The notes under the pieces were generated by a model. The model worked only from the letters and a program-made list of their open reading frames with translations. It was not told where the DNA came from and did no database searches. A DNA stretch of 64,000 nt from Prostheceraeus crozeri (taxonomy: Eukaryota; Platyhelminthes; Polycladida; Euryleptidae), in assembly GCA_907163375.1 (NCBI GenBank), contig CAJQUW010011610.1, forward strand, positions 477,501-541,500, in the 5' to 3' direction. Below, piece after piece: positions 43,971 to 57,288 of this stretch (positions are counted from its first letter, which is position 1; each line of letters starts with the position of its first letter). The position numbers were made by a program, and so were the translations under genes.

Positions 43971-46519
43971 TATGTTAGTTATGATTGACAACGTGCATCA
44001 ATCAAAATTTGACTGATTAATGAAAGCCAGAGTATGACACCGGTAACTGAAGAGACACCGGAAACATCTACTCTTGTGTTTCGAGAAGGATATCGAACGA
44101 TATTTTGATAACTCCACTGCGAGGCATCACGCTTGCTGCCATATTTTCCGTGTGGTCTTTGAATAGAATAGAACAAGGATGATTTACAGCAAAATGTCAC
44201 AATTTCTTGAATATTTGATGAGAATACATTTATGCATTTAGAATTCATCTAACAGACATTTCAGTCGGTCGATCATTTCATATAGTGAATGTAAATTGTT
44301 CTAATTTTAAAAAGCAATTTCAATCACTAAAACTTCAATGAACTTTATTGCAATCATCAGATGGCAATAAACAATTATGCAAATTGAAAATAGTCAGCAA
44401 TTTAGGAATAAAATATTATTGTTCTATTCATGAAGTCAATTTCAAATTATGTAGGATTACGAAAGTCAATACTTGCTCCTGATGACCGAAACCACCCACC
44501 GACGATTACAATAGATTGCGCTCCCTCCGGTCAACGTAGGCCACTCAAAAGATTTCTTAAATGGTTAATCAACCACAATTCCATGTCGAACTTGCGCTTC
44601 ACGTCACCTTTACAATGGCCATTATGATCCGCAAGAAATGTCAAATAATAGAAGTCAGACAAAACAGTTTGAAATGCAACACTTCATCAAACAATCAAAA
44701 TATTGAAGCTTGATTGATCCGATTAAGATTCGATGATGCAAAACTTTCAGAAATAAGATTAATTAAAAAAGAGCAATAGATATGCAGTAATGGTATTTAT
44801 GAAGGCAATAGAAGACATAGCTTCATAGATGTCTGCATAGAAATCGAGATCAATCCTGAACGAACGAGCATAGTGAGTGATATCTACGATATGTACGTAC
44901 TAATCTTGGTTAATTTCAATGTAAAAGTAGTATCGGCAACGTCTCAACACAAAAAACGCTATACTTCTATTCATAGAAGCTTGCTGACAATTTGACGAGA
45001 ATCATAAAGGATTCTCAATCGATTCTTTCGTGTCGAATTTCGGCTGCACTGAGTGAATTTTTGAAGAATTCTCGTATTTCACTATTCTATAAATGAAAAA
45101 TAATGTCCAGGTTTCAGTTCCCTGAGTTTTCATTGGCATTCGCGATGTAGTCTTCCAATTTTCATAAATTCGTTCTCACTCAGACTGTAATTGATCATTC
45201 CAGTGTAAACGCTTGAGGAGAGCTAGTGAAAGGTGCCTTACGCTGACGTAAACTGTGATGAATATCGCATTGTTTTTCATTTATAAAAATGAGAGAGATC
45301 GACTGCACTACAATTACTGGACGTCTTCTTTCATCGTTCAAATAATATCGTTCGATTTGTTAAGTCGCTGACTCACAACATTTATTCGTTTAAGATTGAT
45401 TTCCAATTTTCTATGAGTCAATAATCCGAAACTCACACAAAGCTATCCTAATTGTCACATTTCACTGATAGTATAAGCAAAAATCATTGAAAAAGAATAC
45501 CAGGAAAGCTTTGATCAATACAACAGCAACACTGAGCTCCCAGAAGCAAAATAAGACAGATAATAAGCAGAAATCTGAGGAAAGACTCATCAAGATTTAC
45601 TCCATATAAATTTCATAAGAAAGCAATGAATTTTGTAACACTGTATACATTAATTCAACCTTTTTTAAATATCTTAGCTGATTCGCAAAGATTGTATGCA
45701 GAGTGAAGCATCAATATGCTTCAAATCATTAGCATCAAGAGAACTGCATCATTTTGAAGAGCATGTGTGATAATTACCAATGCACCGGAGGCTTCAGGAT
45801 CCTCGTCTTCCAACTGAAGATATCGAGAAAGAGTAGATGTTATCTTGACGAAATCATCAGCTTTTACATCGGTCAAAAATACCTTTCATGTACGTCACAG
45901 ATGGCTTTTAAAGTCACTTAGAGTATTCATTTAAAAAGGAAGATTCATATTTATAGAAGATAAAGTGAAGCACAATCTGTAAACGTCAATCAGCTATCAA
46001 AATCACTCAGTCGGAATGAGTGAAATGAACAATACAGTTGTATGGCATGAAATGATCCGAGGTATTCCGACGAAAGACATTCCGTAGATGAAGTGACGCG
46101 AATTCAATCAGACAAATTGATCAACGTAAGATAAGAGGAAACAAAAAATATCCTAGGGATACAAATGATTAGGTATACAGATGATGAAACAAGTATCAAA
46201 GTCAGCATGTGAGGACCGAGATCATGCTGTACTGGTCGAGCAGAGGAGATGAAGGGCTTAGGCTGGACTCCTGTTGTGAAAAAAACAATGCGATACCTAC
46301 ATGCACTTCTTGTCAAATCTTGTGAAAAATATAGCTTCGATTCCATTATGCAAATGATTCCTTAATTTTGTAATGATCAGCAGTTGCATTGTCTACCACC
46401 TACTGTATACTGCAGAATATGGATTGATTGACTCCCATCGTTTTTTACTAATGCATCAAGACCATGATTTTGACTTAATCGACAAGTTCTTAAAAGTTCA
46501 TTAGCGATGCTTAAGGCAA
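43971..46519. other. Intron; nothing recognised
   Basis: AT-rich intron. Coding-looking frames at 43979-44248 (-) and 44430-44627 (+) could be remnants of mobile elements, but I cannot assign a family. Confidence 0.45.
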
Positions 46520-46775
46520 TGCTTTATTCCTTTTTTTGAAGGCAAATAAGCACAACAACAACAACTATCAGTCCATGATGGAGTAGGAATTGAGGTTTTG
46601 GATGAAGTTGTAACTTCGTACCCGGCTTGAATGTTGTTAATTTAGTAATATTTCTGCTGGAGCACTGCGATACTCTGAGTGCAGACGCCCTTCCTAACAA
46701 ATTCCAAAGACACATTCGGGGCTCGCCCTCTAAGCCAAAAGATCAGCATTGAACCACAGTGCGACCGAGATCACG
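46520..46775 (-). mobile_element. tRNA-derived SINE, family C
   Basis: On the minus strand the head near 46770-46720 reads TCGGTCGCACTGTGGTTCAA and then AGAGGGCGAGCCCCG, a worn A-box/B-box pair. The body contains TAGGAAGGGCGTCTGC, similar to the GGCAGGAAGGGCAT body of family A. The 3' end is (GTT)n, GTTGTTGTTGTTG, followed by an A-rich stretch, as in many tRNA SINEs. Confidence 0.6.
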
Positions 46776-48602
46776 CAGTGGTCGTGAAGAAGTTCTAATA
46801 ATTAAAATTTGTGCAAATCATGAATACCACATATTGCCAAGGTCATCCTCAGTTGACGATTTTTTCTTTTTTTTCTTTTCACAACACTTATTGTAATTAA
46901 TGCAGAACCTCTTCTTAAATGAAAACAACATATCATTCCAAATTGTAAAATGCAACATTTCCCAAAATGTTTTTATTTCAACCGCAAATTTTCACTGTTT
47001 GTAGGATACATGTGATTCTGCTCTGTAATTATGATCTATTGTGCATCATGCGACTTTATCTACCTGCCATAATTAATAACCCTTTACAGTACATTACTTG
47101 TTTACATTATCTGCTGAACACTTATTGCATCTCACGGTAGAAACTTCGTTATCGAAGTGCCCTCTTTCCTGCTAAACTTCCTACAATTTCAATATGAATC
47201 TCAAAGAATGCTTTAAACGGGCATCATATCATCAACATCCAGCAAGACAGTGCGATAATCATCCATGCAAATATGAAGCTTTTCTTTGCATGATCTCACT
47301 GATTAATAGTATGTTATAAACAATTCAGATGCAACGGCTTCATAACAGTATGACAAAAAAACTAGAGATATTATCTGAAACGGAACATGCGATCATGATG
47401 AGAAACCGATTATTAAATTTATGCGAAGTAGATGATCGGCTCACAGGCAAGCGGTGAAGTGAGCGCATTACAAACACCAAAACAACATTTAAGTTGTATT
47501 TTACACTGCAGATGTTAATGCGCTTGCATCATTGGAAGCAAAAACGAGTGTAGCGATTCGATGGTAAAGAAAGATGCATTTCAATTTCTAGGAAGAAAGA
47601 CCATCGTAACGCATATTGAAAGTTCAAGAATAGAGTTCAGGCATCAGCACATTAATTATAGAGTACAAATACCGCAATGAGCTTAAGACAGAGCGTGACA
47701 TAGAAATTGCTGTAAGCAAAATACAATGAAAATTATGTGGCATTTAATTTTTTGACGTATCAAAATATTAGACAGGAAATACATTGATAGGGTCAACATA
47801 TTCGACAGAATTGATCAATAAAATTTTTTAGTAAAAAATCCAAAATCACTATCAAATTTAGTGATTAGTTTCAATCAATTCACAATGACGGAATCATTTT
47901 CAATAATCCAAGATTTTATACATTTTCAAACCAATCATGTAAGAAATATCAACAATCAGGATAATTAATCATTCCAGACTTGCAATCCAGATATACATTA
48001 ATTATCATAAGATCTGAAACACGCCGCGCGCAGAATAGTCAATCATAAAGTGCGAAATAAAGCAATTCGACTTAACAGGGTCAATCCCTGCTTCAATCTA
48101 TTTCTTCTGTGTCACTATTCAATGCATCATGATTGATGGTCAACACAAAATATTCTGTCAGTGATAAACACGTTATTGAGTGCAAATAATACTGTCAGGG
48201 CCTTTGAGCTCTCTACACAGGGTAGAAAGCAAACAGATATGCGAAACCATAGACATGAGATTATTTTCATTTTCAAGTCGGTGCAAATCCTTGATCGATA
48301 AGATTGAATTTGAGTATTTTTTCTTGTTTATATCGCTGCAATATGAAATTCGTGCCTCACATGTGGCTTTGTTTTCTTGAGCCACAGCAAGTCATAGAAA
48401 CCTCTAAAGCTGTCTATAGGCAGAGGTGAAATTCATTTGATATACGAGCATCATGATTAAGCAAATACGTATTTGTTCATCTCAAGAAATGGGACAGTTA
48501 CATTGTCCGGATCTCGCAGGGAATACCTTAATTATCTACTAACATGCCATTTGTGGGCGAATGAAGATTATTGTGAAAAAGTGCTTTGACTAATCATAAA
48601 TA
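46776..48602. other. Intron; nothing recognised
   Basis: AT-rich intron without supported features. Confidence 0.5.
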
Positions 48603-48864
48603 ATTCAAAAGTAAGGGAATGCCAAGTCAGCTTATATTAGTTTTATAACAAAAATAAAGTATATTCCAATTAATTTCTATCTTCTTCACGAAGCTATCTT
48701 CAGGGAACTTAAATATTAGTGTAACTGTATCACACTTGCGGTACGTGATGCACAAGTATTTAAGCTGCCTGAAGAAAGCTTCGTGAAGAAATCAGAAATT
48801 AATTAGAATTTATTTTTGTTCTTAAACCCCTAAAAGTTTACTTTGTATTCCCTCACTTTTGAAT
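48603..48864. repeat. Fold-back MITE-like element, 262 bp
   Basis: ATTCAAAAGTAAGGGAAT at the left is inverted as ATTCCCTCACTTTTGAAT at the right. Inner arms share ATTAATTTCT, TTCTTCACGAAGCT and CTTCAGG...CTTAAATA. The entire element folds on itself with short unpaired parts. No target duplication is clear. Confidence 0.7.
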
Positions 48865-50262
48865 GATCATAGTTTTAGTATTTTTCCTGGGCATTAAACT
48901 AGTAAGCATAATTGTACCTGCACGTATTTCATAGCAGTCAAATTAAAGTATAGAGTCCTGCATAACTATAATTTGTGTGATATGGCATCACAATCATTCG
49001 ACGAGGTTAATTAAAGATTCGATGTGTAACTAAGTAAGTAAAATCATGGATATAGGTACATGTAGGACTATCTTGTCCACCGATTTGTGAGATATAAAAT
49101 CCAATGTCTATGTGCGCAACAGTAAAGTCGATGAACCAGGTTCGACTATCAATAGAGGCTTGATTTTATCGACTCTCTCGCCGATGCACTATCTGATGCA
49201 TTATGATTGATAATAAGCATGAAAATTCCTGACATCAACTGCTAATTGCTAAAGTATTTGAGTGCATACAATTAACACAAAATGTCAGTAATGAAGTGAC
49301 GTTGGTGAGACAATTGCATATATGCAGAAGAATGTGACAAACAGACTAATTGTCTCACTGTTGATATAATAATTGAAGACAAATTGTAAATCAATAACTA
49401 CAGACTAACTACTTCACAGACAGACTGGAAATTTTTTCAACCATCTTGGATAGGCTAGGACTACAACTATGCGTCCCAATTCCTATCACAAAATAAGCAA
49501 AAGCATAAAACATATCAGTGACCGTCGTGGAAGATCATACTTTATAATTGATCAATTAAGTGGTTTGAATAGGCTTTGACATACATCAAGCATTTCAAAG
49601 GAGGATGTGAATAACTTGATGAGAAGTCGCAAGTGTCGCATCTGGGTGTCCAAATCAGCTACGATCGACTATGAAAAATTGCTCCAGATTTATCTGCAGA
49701 TGAATTTTGCCATCTAGGTTGGGAAAACTTCATACTTAAGGGCAGAGAGAAATCATTATATGCCTGATGAGCATATAGTCAAAATTTCCAGTATATCCAA
49801 AGAGACGTTTTTATGAGTGCTCATATTCTCAACTTCCTTATCCAACATACTGATTTCTTGGCAGCAAAGCTGAGCCACTGACGACTATGTCTAAATTTTG
49901 TGATGCTATTTCATTGTTTCCATTCATGAAACCACGGTAATCTCCCTAAATGAATAGAATTTCATATTAATCACAACATCTTTCAGAAATCTAAACGTGT
50001 TAACAGTTTTCTACTTTGAGCACAAATATAAATACAAACGTTCCACAGTAAAAGTTTCTGTAGAAAATGTTCCATGCTAAAGATTTCAGAGTTTTTTTTC
50101 AGCGCTGCATGATCGAGGCACTGCATATACCTAGAAAGGAGTTAGTACTGTAAATGACGAAGTTGTTTCGTCGAATTCTCGATTCGAATGTCGATGCTAG
50201 GCATAGCAGGATATGTCTGACGTCTTGGAGGTGTAATATCAGTCACCAAGTCTTTCTATCTC
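48865..50262. other. Intron; nothing recognised
   Basis: AT-rich intron without supported features. Confidence 0.5.
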
Positions 50263-50590
50263 TGCATTTGAAGATATAGATAGTCAACCAATTCATTGAT
50301 CCAGAACAATACCCAATAAAAATGAACACTAAAATCAAAACAATGTAGTATGAAAGTAATGTATTACTATAGTGCATTGCTGTCATATTACATTCCTTTG
50401 ATTTTGGTGTTTATTGTTATTGGGTATTGTTTTGGATTAATGAATTGGGCGACGATCTTCATCTTCAAATGCATTGGCCATCACAACTATTTCTATCCCG
50501 CTGATTCCTTGTTTTGCAGTTGGATTTGAACCTCAAACCACGTGATCGCTAGTCCATGTCATTAACCACTGAGTCACAAGATCACAAGTG
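50263..50590 (-). mobile_element. Two tail-to-tail SINE copies forming a hairpin (family D)
   Basis: The right copy is on the minus strand. Its tRNA-like head (50585-50521) has TGACTCAGTGGTTAATG (A box) and GAGGTTCAAATCC (near-perfect B box). Its tail runs down to about 50375. The left copy, 50263-50360, is the tail of the same family in plus orientation. The arms share TGCATTTGAAGAT, CCAATTCATT, AACAATACCCAATA and AAATCAAA. Two opposed insertions or a fold-back duplication could explain it. Confidence 0.7.
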
Positions 50591-51599
50591 AGAAATGACT
50601 AATTTTAGTAGTTAAAGAGAATATTGGATGCTACTATGACAATTGCAACCAAGACGGTCACTGATATCTCTTGATTAGAAAGCGTGCATCCAAAACAGAA
50701 GCGCAGCATCAACTCTTACCAAAACTTCGCTGTTAGCCGCAATATCGTTAGTTTGGGCATCACGCCAGATGTACATTTTCTGTGTGATACGAAATAAAGA
50801 TTGCAATGACAGTAAGCATTCGCATCGTACTTTTATTCGCGGAATGTGTATGAACAGACATTTTGATCAATTTTTCATCAGTAATAGGACTGAATATGAG
50901 AATAGGGTTAAATCTTGTAACTTTCGTTAGCACAAGCACGAGATTAAACCAAATCGTAAAATCCTACAGCTGATCATGAAGATGCTGTCATCCGATCCAC
51001 TTTCCTCATCAACACCATCATCAGTTAAACAACAGTCCACGGAGAGTCTCAAGATCCATTCACACCAGACGCGGCGCGTCCTTAGCAAACCTGGGGGATG
51101 GAGTATAAACAAAACGATTAATCGCAAACAGGTATTTACGAAGAGTTACCGCTCGCTATCAAATATCGCTCGTGATGATGTGATTATAAAGATTGCGATT
51201 AATCGTGAAGTTTTGTTTACGAAGAGTAACTCTTCGCAAGGTAAATCGATAAATTTTGAGAGAGTATAGAGACCCGCGGACATATACAACAGTCCACGGA
51301 CCGTCTCAGGAAAAAGGATGGGAAGTCTTCGAACAGAAAGGTGATGAAACACTTCTTCATTGGAGCGAATATGCTTCATTACCTGTGCAGTCGCACGCAC
51401 TATTCCGGAGAATCACACAGTAGCAAGGAAAAGTAAGGGACAGGTAACAAAATTGCTTCCATGAAGCAGTTCGGCTTCGCCAGTCGGTTTGCACCCTAAC
51501 AACAAGATGAAGGACTTTAGTAATAAACATTAAAGCTTTGATGATAAGTAAAACAAAACCGACAATTTTGAGAATGCCTTCTTCCAATAGCCCATGTTT
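50591..51599. other. Intron; a short inverted/direct repeat only
   Basis: Around 51108-51240 the words TTTACGAAGAGT and ATTAATCG recur in related order, ending TAACTCTTCGC. A local duplication is likely. No gene is recognised. Confidence 0.4.
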
Positions 51600-51785
51600 C
51601 ACATTAGGCGCGGAGCCATTCTCAAGGTGGCCCTGTTATTTTTCCCACTCTCACTCTTTTTGTGCTGAGTGTTAAGCAAGATTGCAGAGTGTACCTATTT
51701 TAAAAGTCCTAGGTTTGACCCGACCAATGTTTGAATCAAGGTCTCCAGAATGCAGAGCGAACACTCTGCCACAGGCCACAGCGTC
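51600..51785 (-). mobile_element. tRNA-derived SINE, family B, copy 2
   Basis: On the minus strand the head near 51780-51725 reads GTGGCCTGTGGCAGAGTGTT and CTTGATTCAAAC, a degenerate A-box/B-box pair. The body with GTCGGGTCAAACCTAGGAC, CACTCTGCAATCTTGC and AGCACAAAAAGAGTGAGAG matches the copy at 15127-15300. The word CACATTAGGC also ends both copies, giving the family's 3' limit. Confidence 0.7.
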
Positions 51786-54473
51786 GAAGTGACAGAAGAT
51801 CTAGAAGTCGTCATTCAAAGCGATTTTAAATGCTATTGTACATCAAATTTTGTGCTTCATAAATGACCATGTTCCCTTTGAAGATTGCTTGACGTTAGCC
51901 AAGGTTAATGATTTCAAAAACGTTGGAACAAATAGCAAATCATGTCTAAATTTCAAAAAATGCTAACCTCTAAAATTGTCTCTTCTTGGTAAATGTAATA
52001 AATTGAAATGATAATGAGTAAATTGATATGCAAATTACAAAATGCAAGAATGGATAAGATATCACGGCTTAGAGCTCATGTATGCAAGTCTAAAAAATTC
52101 CACAATTTAGATCTGCCAAAAAGATAAGATATTAATGTTAATAATTAAGACTTAGCACTTGATAAAAACATAGAAATGAAAGCATATAGGAATGAAAAAT
52201 TGCCCATTATCCGGTAAGTCATTATAAGAATAAATGAATGTCTATTGCGTTCAAGTTGAACTTAACTTCTGCAGTAAATCGAATTCAATACAGTCAGTAA
52301 GATTCTGTGATTACATGTAACTTTCCACCCTTGCATATATCATGCATATTAGTATATATTTCGTGTTACGAAAAAGAGACGATTTTAGCAGTGAAAAATT
52401 ACAGTTCATAATTATGTGTATAACCAAATCAAATGACAACAGTTTGGCTTACAAACATTCGCTTTAATTTCATAATTAACAATGCGGGTGAAAACAATTT
52501 ATGCTTCCTAGTCCCTATTAATTACTACACAATAGTAACATAGGACTTCAATTGCCTACTATTTGTCGCATCAAATACATCAAGCAATACATAGGATTTT
52601 CTTCATTCTCTTCAGCAAATTGATGTCTTGCACACATTCCACGATAATAGTGTTTCTTTAATAGAATTACGAAGTTAGTTTTATCTTTCAAAAACATGGG
52701 ATGCATTTAGTAAAAAGTATCAGTAAATGCTGGAATTCAACAAAAGCAAATTCACACGATTTTTTAGATTTACATTAGGATGGTAGGAAGAGTTAGTCAA
52801 AACATAAAAAATACGCAATTATTTATCAGAGTGCTAAAAGCATACACAAAGTAATTTAGATCACAACTTGAAAGAAAAAATCCTAAAAGTTCGCATCATA
52901 TTTCTCATTTCTCCATCCAATTTACTGTCTAAAAACGTTCTAAAGATTTTTTAACAAGCTATGCACCATAAAAAGACGGAATTTGGTTGAATTTTGTTTG
53001 CACATTCCATTAACACTGACTGATCTTGACGAGGATAGAGATATGGACCAGCACAGCGGGAACGAGACTATCACATTATCTTAATGAAAATATAGTGAAC
53101 AGATTTCGTGCACTGTCTTCAGTCCTCGCAGCTGTAGACATCGAATGCCGGCATCGAACTTTGACTTCATTCCACATGCAGACTATTATTTCCGGTGCTT
53201 GATTCATTAAATCTTCCTTAGTCTACACTAAAGTAACACGAACTCATTAAACAGCCAATGCTCTGGAGAAATCGGACAAATAGACCAATTTAGATTTCTA
53301 GCGTTCATGAAACTATGATACTATTAATGGATTTGCAGACTATCAGATCCTCATCTTACTACAATTATTGTTTACTATACATGAAGTGTTGGATCTATCA
53401 ATAGTATCATCATAGACCGTTTAATTATATGCATCATGCACTTGGCTGATAGGCCGACAGCGCATTTATTTAACGCCGTAAACTATCAGATGGCTGTAAA
53501 ATTGCGTCAATCTCGAAGTGGATGTTTTTTCATTACACTTCTTTAAAGAATTCAAGAAACTCAGCACCAAGTAATCATGAAATGTTATCATGACAAATGA
53601 AACTATTTCCTCCTTAAAGACGAATTCAACCGATTTTTCTTTTTTGACTATAAAACATTTATATCATTTTGATTACCATTTTGTAAGGAAATACTTATAC
53701 ACATACATCTTTAGCTCTAGATAAAATAGCTACGATTTAATCATAGTTGCTTGCCGAATTAAGTCGTTTTGAAATGTGCCTAAAGTTGTTTGTTCCATCA
53801 TAAATGCTCATTCAAAAAAGCTTTATTCTATCAAATAATAGATATATAGACTCACTATAGCTTTAAGTCTACAATACACATCAGATTGATCAAGCTATTC
53901 TCGTCGCTGACATATGTTAAGCAACATTTCGTTACAAAATTATCTCGGTTATTAAAGCTATTAAGTCCAAAACTATATATTTAACGAAGCATGCTATGCA
54001 AATTCCCAAAGCACTACACCGTGACAAAATATCACCAGGGTGCATCCAAACGTCAATGGGGCCTGTAACGCCTCAACGCATTCGGTCGGATGCACCATAT
54101 AGATTCTGTATAGATACGATTGCCTCGATTTCATGGATCAGCTTCATCACACCCTTCATCATAATAAACCGTAATAGAAAAAAAACCCATAGAAACTAAT
54201 GATCTTTGCTCTGTGTGAAATCCTAATCAACATATTCCACAAAAGAGATGCCTAGGAACATTCACTTGCGATAATAGACTTTACGAAAATGTTGATTGAT
54301 TGACCTGCACATATGCAGCATGATATTCTTATCTACAGTGCTGATGTGATACTCAGTCCTAATATAAGAATGCTACAAATGCTTTCAAAGTACAAATATC
54401 AAGACATACATGCACTGCACAATCCTACATTATAAATACTGTTATATACAAGGTCTACTTTAATAAAATCGAA
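51786..54473. other. Intron; nothing recognised
   Basis: Long AT-rich stretch. A weak inverted pair GATACTATTAATGGAT and ATCAATAGTATCATCATAG occurs at 53318-53416. GGTGCATCC and GGATGCACC pair around 54039-54097. No coding signal. Confidence 0.5.
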
Positions 54474-55299
54474 GATGGAAAAGATTGTCTACTCACACTT
54501 TCTCGCACATTTCAATACTAATTGTTCTCATCTCCTGAATATAACGAGATCTTTTAAAACTCCCCACATGAAAAAATCCATTGTCTAACCATTCACGAAC
54601 AAGGATGGAATTGTTCTTTTAACAATTCACGTCAAAGAAGAATGGTCCGATAATTCCTCGGGAAGATGCCCAAACAGCTTGTTGATATGGCCGGGCCTTC
54701 CTGACGATGGCGTCTGTCACAGAACCCGTAAGTTCAAATTTATTGACGATGGATCTGAGGTTGACTTTACAACACAAGAATTAATGTCCCATATCTTGAC
54801 TGAGTCGGGGAGTCGTACGGGCAGATTTTCATTAGACAAGTAGAAAAATATCACAGCAGTTACTCGAAGCCTTGTAGTAAGTCGCACAGCATTATAGCAA
54901 GGCAGGTAAAAAACTGCCAATAAAATTTCGTTCTTAACCATATCAATTTTATCGCTGAAGAGTCTGACCGAACCGAACGTGTTTCACAGAATCGATTGGA
55001 AGGACAAGGGACACACACGCGTGCATGCACCAAGAGAGCCTAAAATTTGCACGCGCAGGGTCGATTTCCAATTCAACATTTGTCACAAGTCACTGAGTCC
55101 AGATTAGATTGCAAAGATCGGGCATTACCTTTTTATTTTTACTGATTTAATTTTTATGGATTTTTTCATGTGGGGAGTTTTAAAGAATTCAAGGAGGCCT
55201 CGTACACGAGATGTCATTACCACAATTAGTATTGAAATGTGCGAGAAAGTGTGCCGAGTGGCGAACAGTTTGAACACTTTTTAGACAATCTTTTCATCT
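54474..55299. mobile_element. Fold-back element whose arms carry a mariner/Tc1-like transposase C-terminus
   Basis: Arms 54474-54582 and 55156-55299 are inverted copies sharing CACTTTCTCGCACATTTCAA, TACTAATTG and AACTCCCCACATGAAAAAAT. Translated outward, each arm begins MDFFMWGVLK. The right arm continues with RRPRTRDVITTISIEM and CEKVCRVANSLN, the closing D-F-F-x-W-G-x-L-K...R-P...C-x-x-V pattern of Tc1/mariner-family transposases. The right arm keeps a longer stretch; the left has diverged. The 570-bp centre includes an open minus-strand frame (54717-54941) with no recognised family. Confidence 0.65.
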
Positions 55300-57288
55300 T
55301 TGCACTCAAAAATTTCATGATTTCACCCGGGATATGCGATAAAAGATATGAGAGATAAGAGATAAGAGTATTTGCATATTAAATCAGGTAGCTGAAATCG
55401 GGCGTTACTTTTTACTCACCCTGTATAACTATATAATATATATTATATGATATTATAATGCTGTTACAATTAACGATGCCTAAAGACTAACGCCAGTTGC
55501 AGTCAGATTCTACATCAATAGCATGTGAATTTATAGATTATTCTACTTGCATATTTATTTCTATGTTGCTTCCATGCTACATGTATTTGGATGATAGCTT
55601 GAATGCATATACTTTTAATCAAATTACATTTTGCCTGTTGAAAATCTGATTTGCTTTTATGGAGAACTGAACAGCAATCCGATTAAAGTAATATGAAATT
55701 TAGTCCTTCGATTTGCGACATATTATTCCATACAGCATGTTGCCGAATTCACGATCCAGTTTCATTGGATAAAACGCGTCTCTAACCGTCAATAGGTTAG
55801 TTTGAATGAACAGTTTTCATTCAAGTACCGTGTCATTTTGCGATATTTATTGATATATCGAAATGCTACCTCTCATCATACTAACTATCTATAACTTCAC
55901 ACTCTCGAAACTTCATACTTAGATATTGTTTGTGGGATGAACATCAATCTCATCAACTCTTCGTAAACAGATTTCCCAGGTCACTTCAAAAATCCCTGTG
56001 AAACCATATGTTACAAGAACTTCATTCCTCAATTTGATTCTATTTTTTGCCAGCTTTAGATCTCATCCACATTCCAGATCACATTATCAAGATCTCATTA
56101 CTGAGTGTCGTCGTATTCGTCGTCAGGTCTATAATAATGATGACGCGAAGGACGATGGCAAATAGACTTTCCTCACGTCTTGGCGGTATCCTTACAAACA
56201 GTGGGTGGGGCGTTCAGCTTCATTTAATGATGTCAATGACGTCTATGAAGTCGGCGTGTCGCCCGCGTACAATCATCACACCATCTGTGTTGTATCCTTG
56301 TCAGACCAGTTGGTCAACATGAAGTCCCACAGAATGCCTAACATGACTTCTACGTCTACCATGTTGTGAAAGTCACATGGTGAATTGGCGCAGTGACTGG
56401 CATGTCATACAGGCCATATCATGTCACATCTTATTATCCAATGTGTAATAATCGTGTTGCTTGCAGTAATCGAAGGTCTGGAAAGTGGCGGACCTGGAGG
56501 AATGGGCCAATAATTGAACAGAAAATAGAAGTAATAGTTCTGATATGGGGATTCAAATAATACTCTTCTCAAAATATATTATTCACATAATTAGTGTGAT
56601 CCTATACACCCATTAGTAAATTCGGAAAGTTTGGCTGTTGACTTCTGTGTTGACATAAAATTCGACCGAAATAACTGCTAAGGCATCAAACATTTTTTGC
56701 AAATTAAACACATGCTACTAGAACAAGTGGTCGTCAGTAGTATATGATGAAATGCGTTCATCTGTACTGATTGTAGTGTTTAATCTCTTTTGTCGGCATA
56801 CGATGTATTTGTCTTAGCATACCGTAATACATCACAACTAGCAGCTGATCACAAGGTAGTTTATCTTGATATTTTAATACCGTACGTACATTTACGTGTA
56901 CAGAATATTCATGCGCTCTGTGCAGTGCACATCTCGAACATAATTGCAGAAACAGAAAGCATGAGCGGCATTCCAAATCATGGCGATTCATTTTGAATGA
57001 TACTTTGCAAAAGCAATGAATGACTTCGAATTCGATGTATTTTTCTTGCCCTTGTGAGTTTGACGATTTTCAAAATATCAACATTTGCATTTTTTCATAA
57101 TTAGGTTGTTAATTAGTTAGAAAGAAAATGAAGGTTAATATTGAAAATGATGAATTAGTATCGTTGCATCGTCGATTTCGGTTGTTAACTCTCCATGCAT
57201 CAAACTTATACTTTACATGTGCTCGGTTACATGAATTTGTTGATCACAAAGTAACTCTTACAGACTTCATTTACATAACATGTCTTAC
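55300..57288. other. Intron; unrecognised coding-like patch
   Basis: Around 56041-56330 the plus strand is GC-richer and contains long open phrases in two frames (for example QVYNNDDAKDDGK and QWVGRSASFNDVNDVYEVGV). I do not recognise a family. Near 55430-55460 is a short AT palindrome. Confidence 0.4.
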
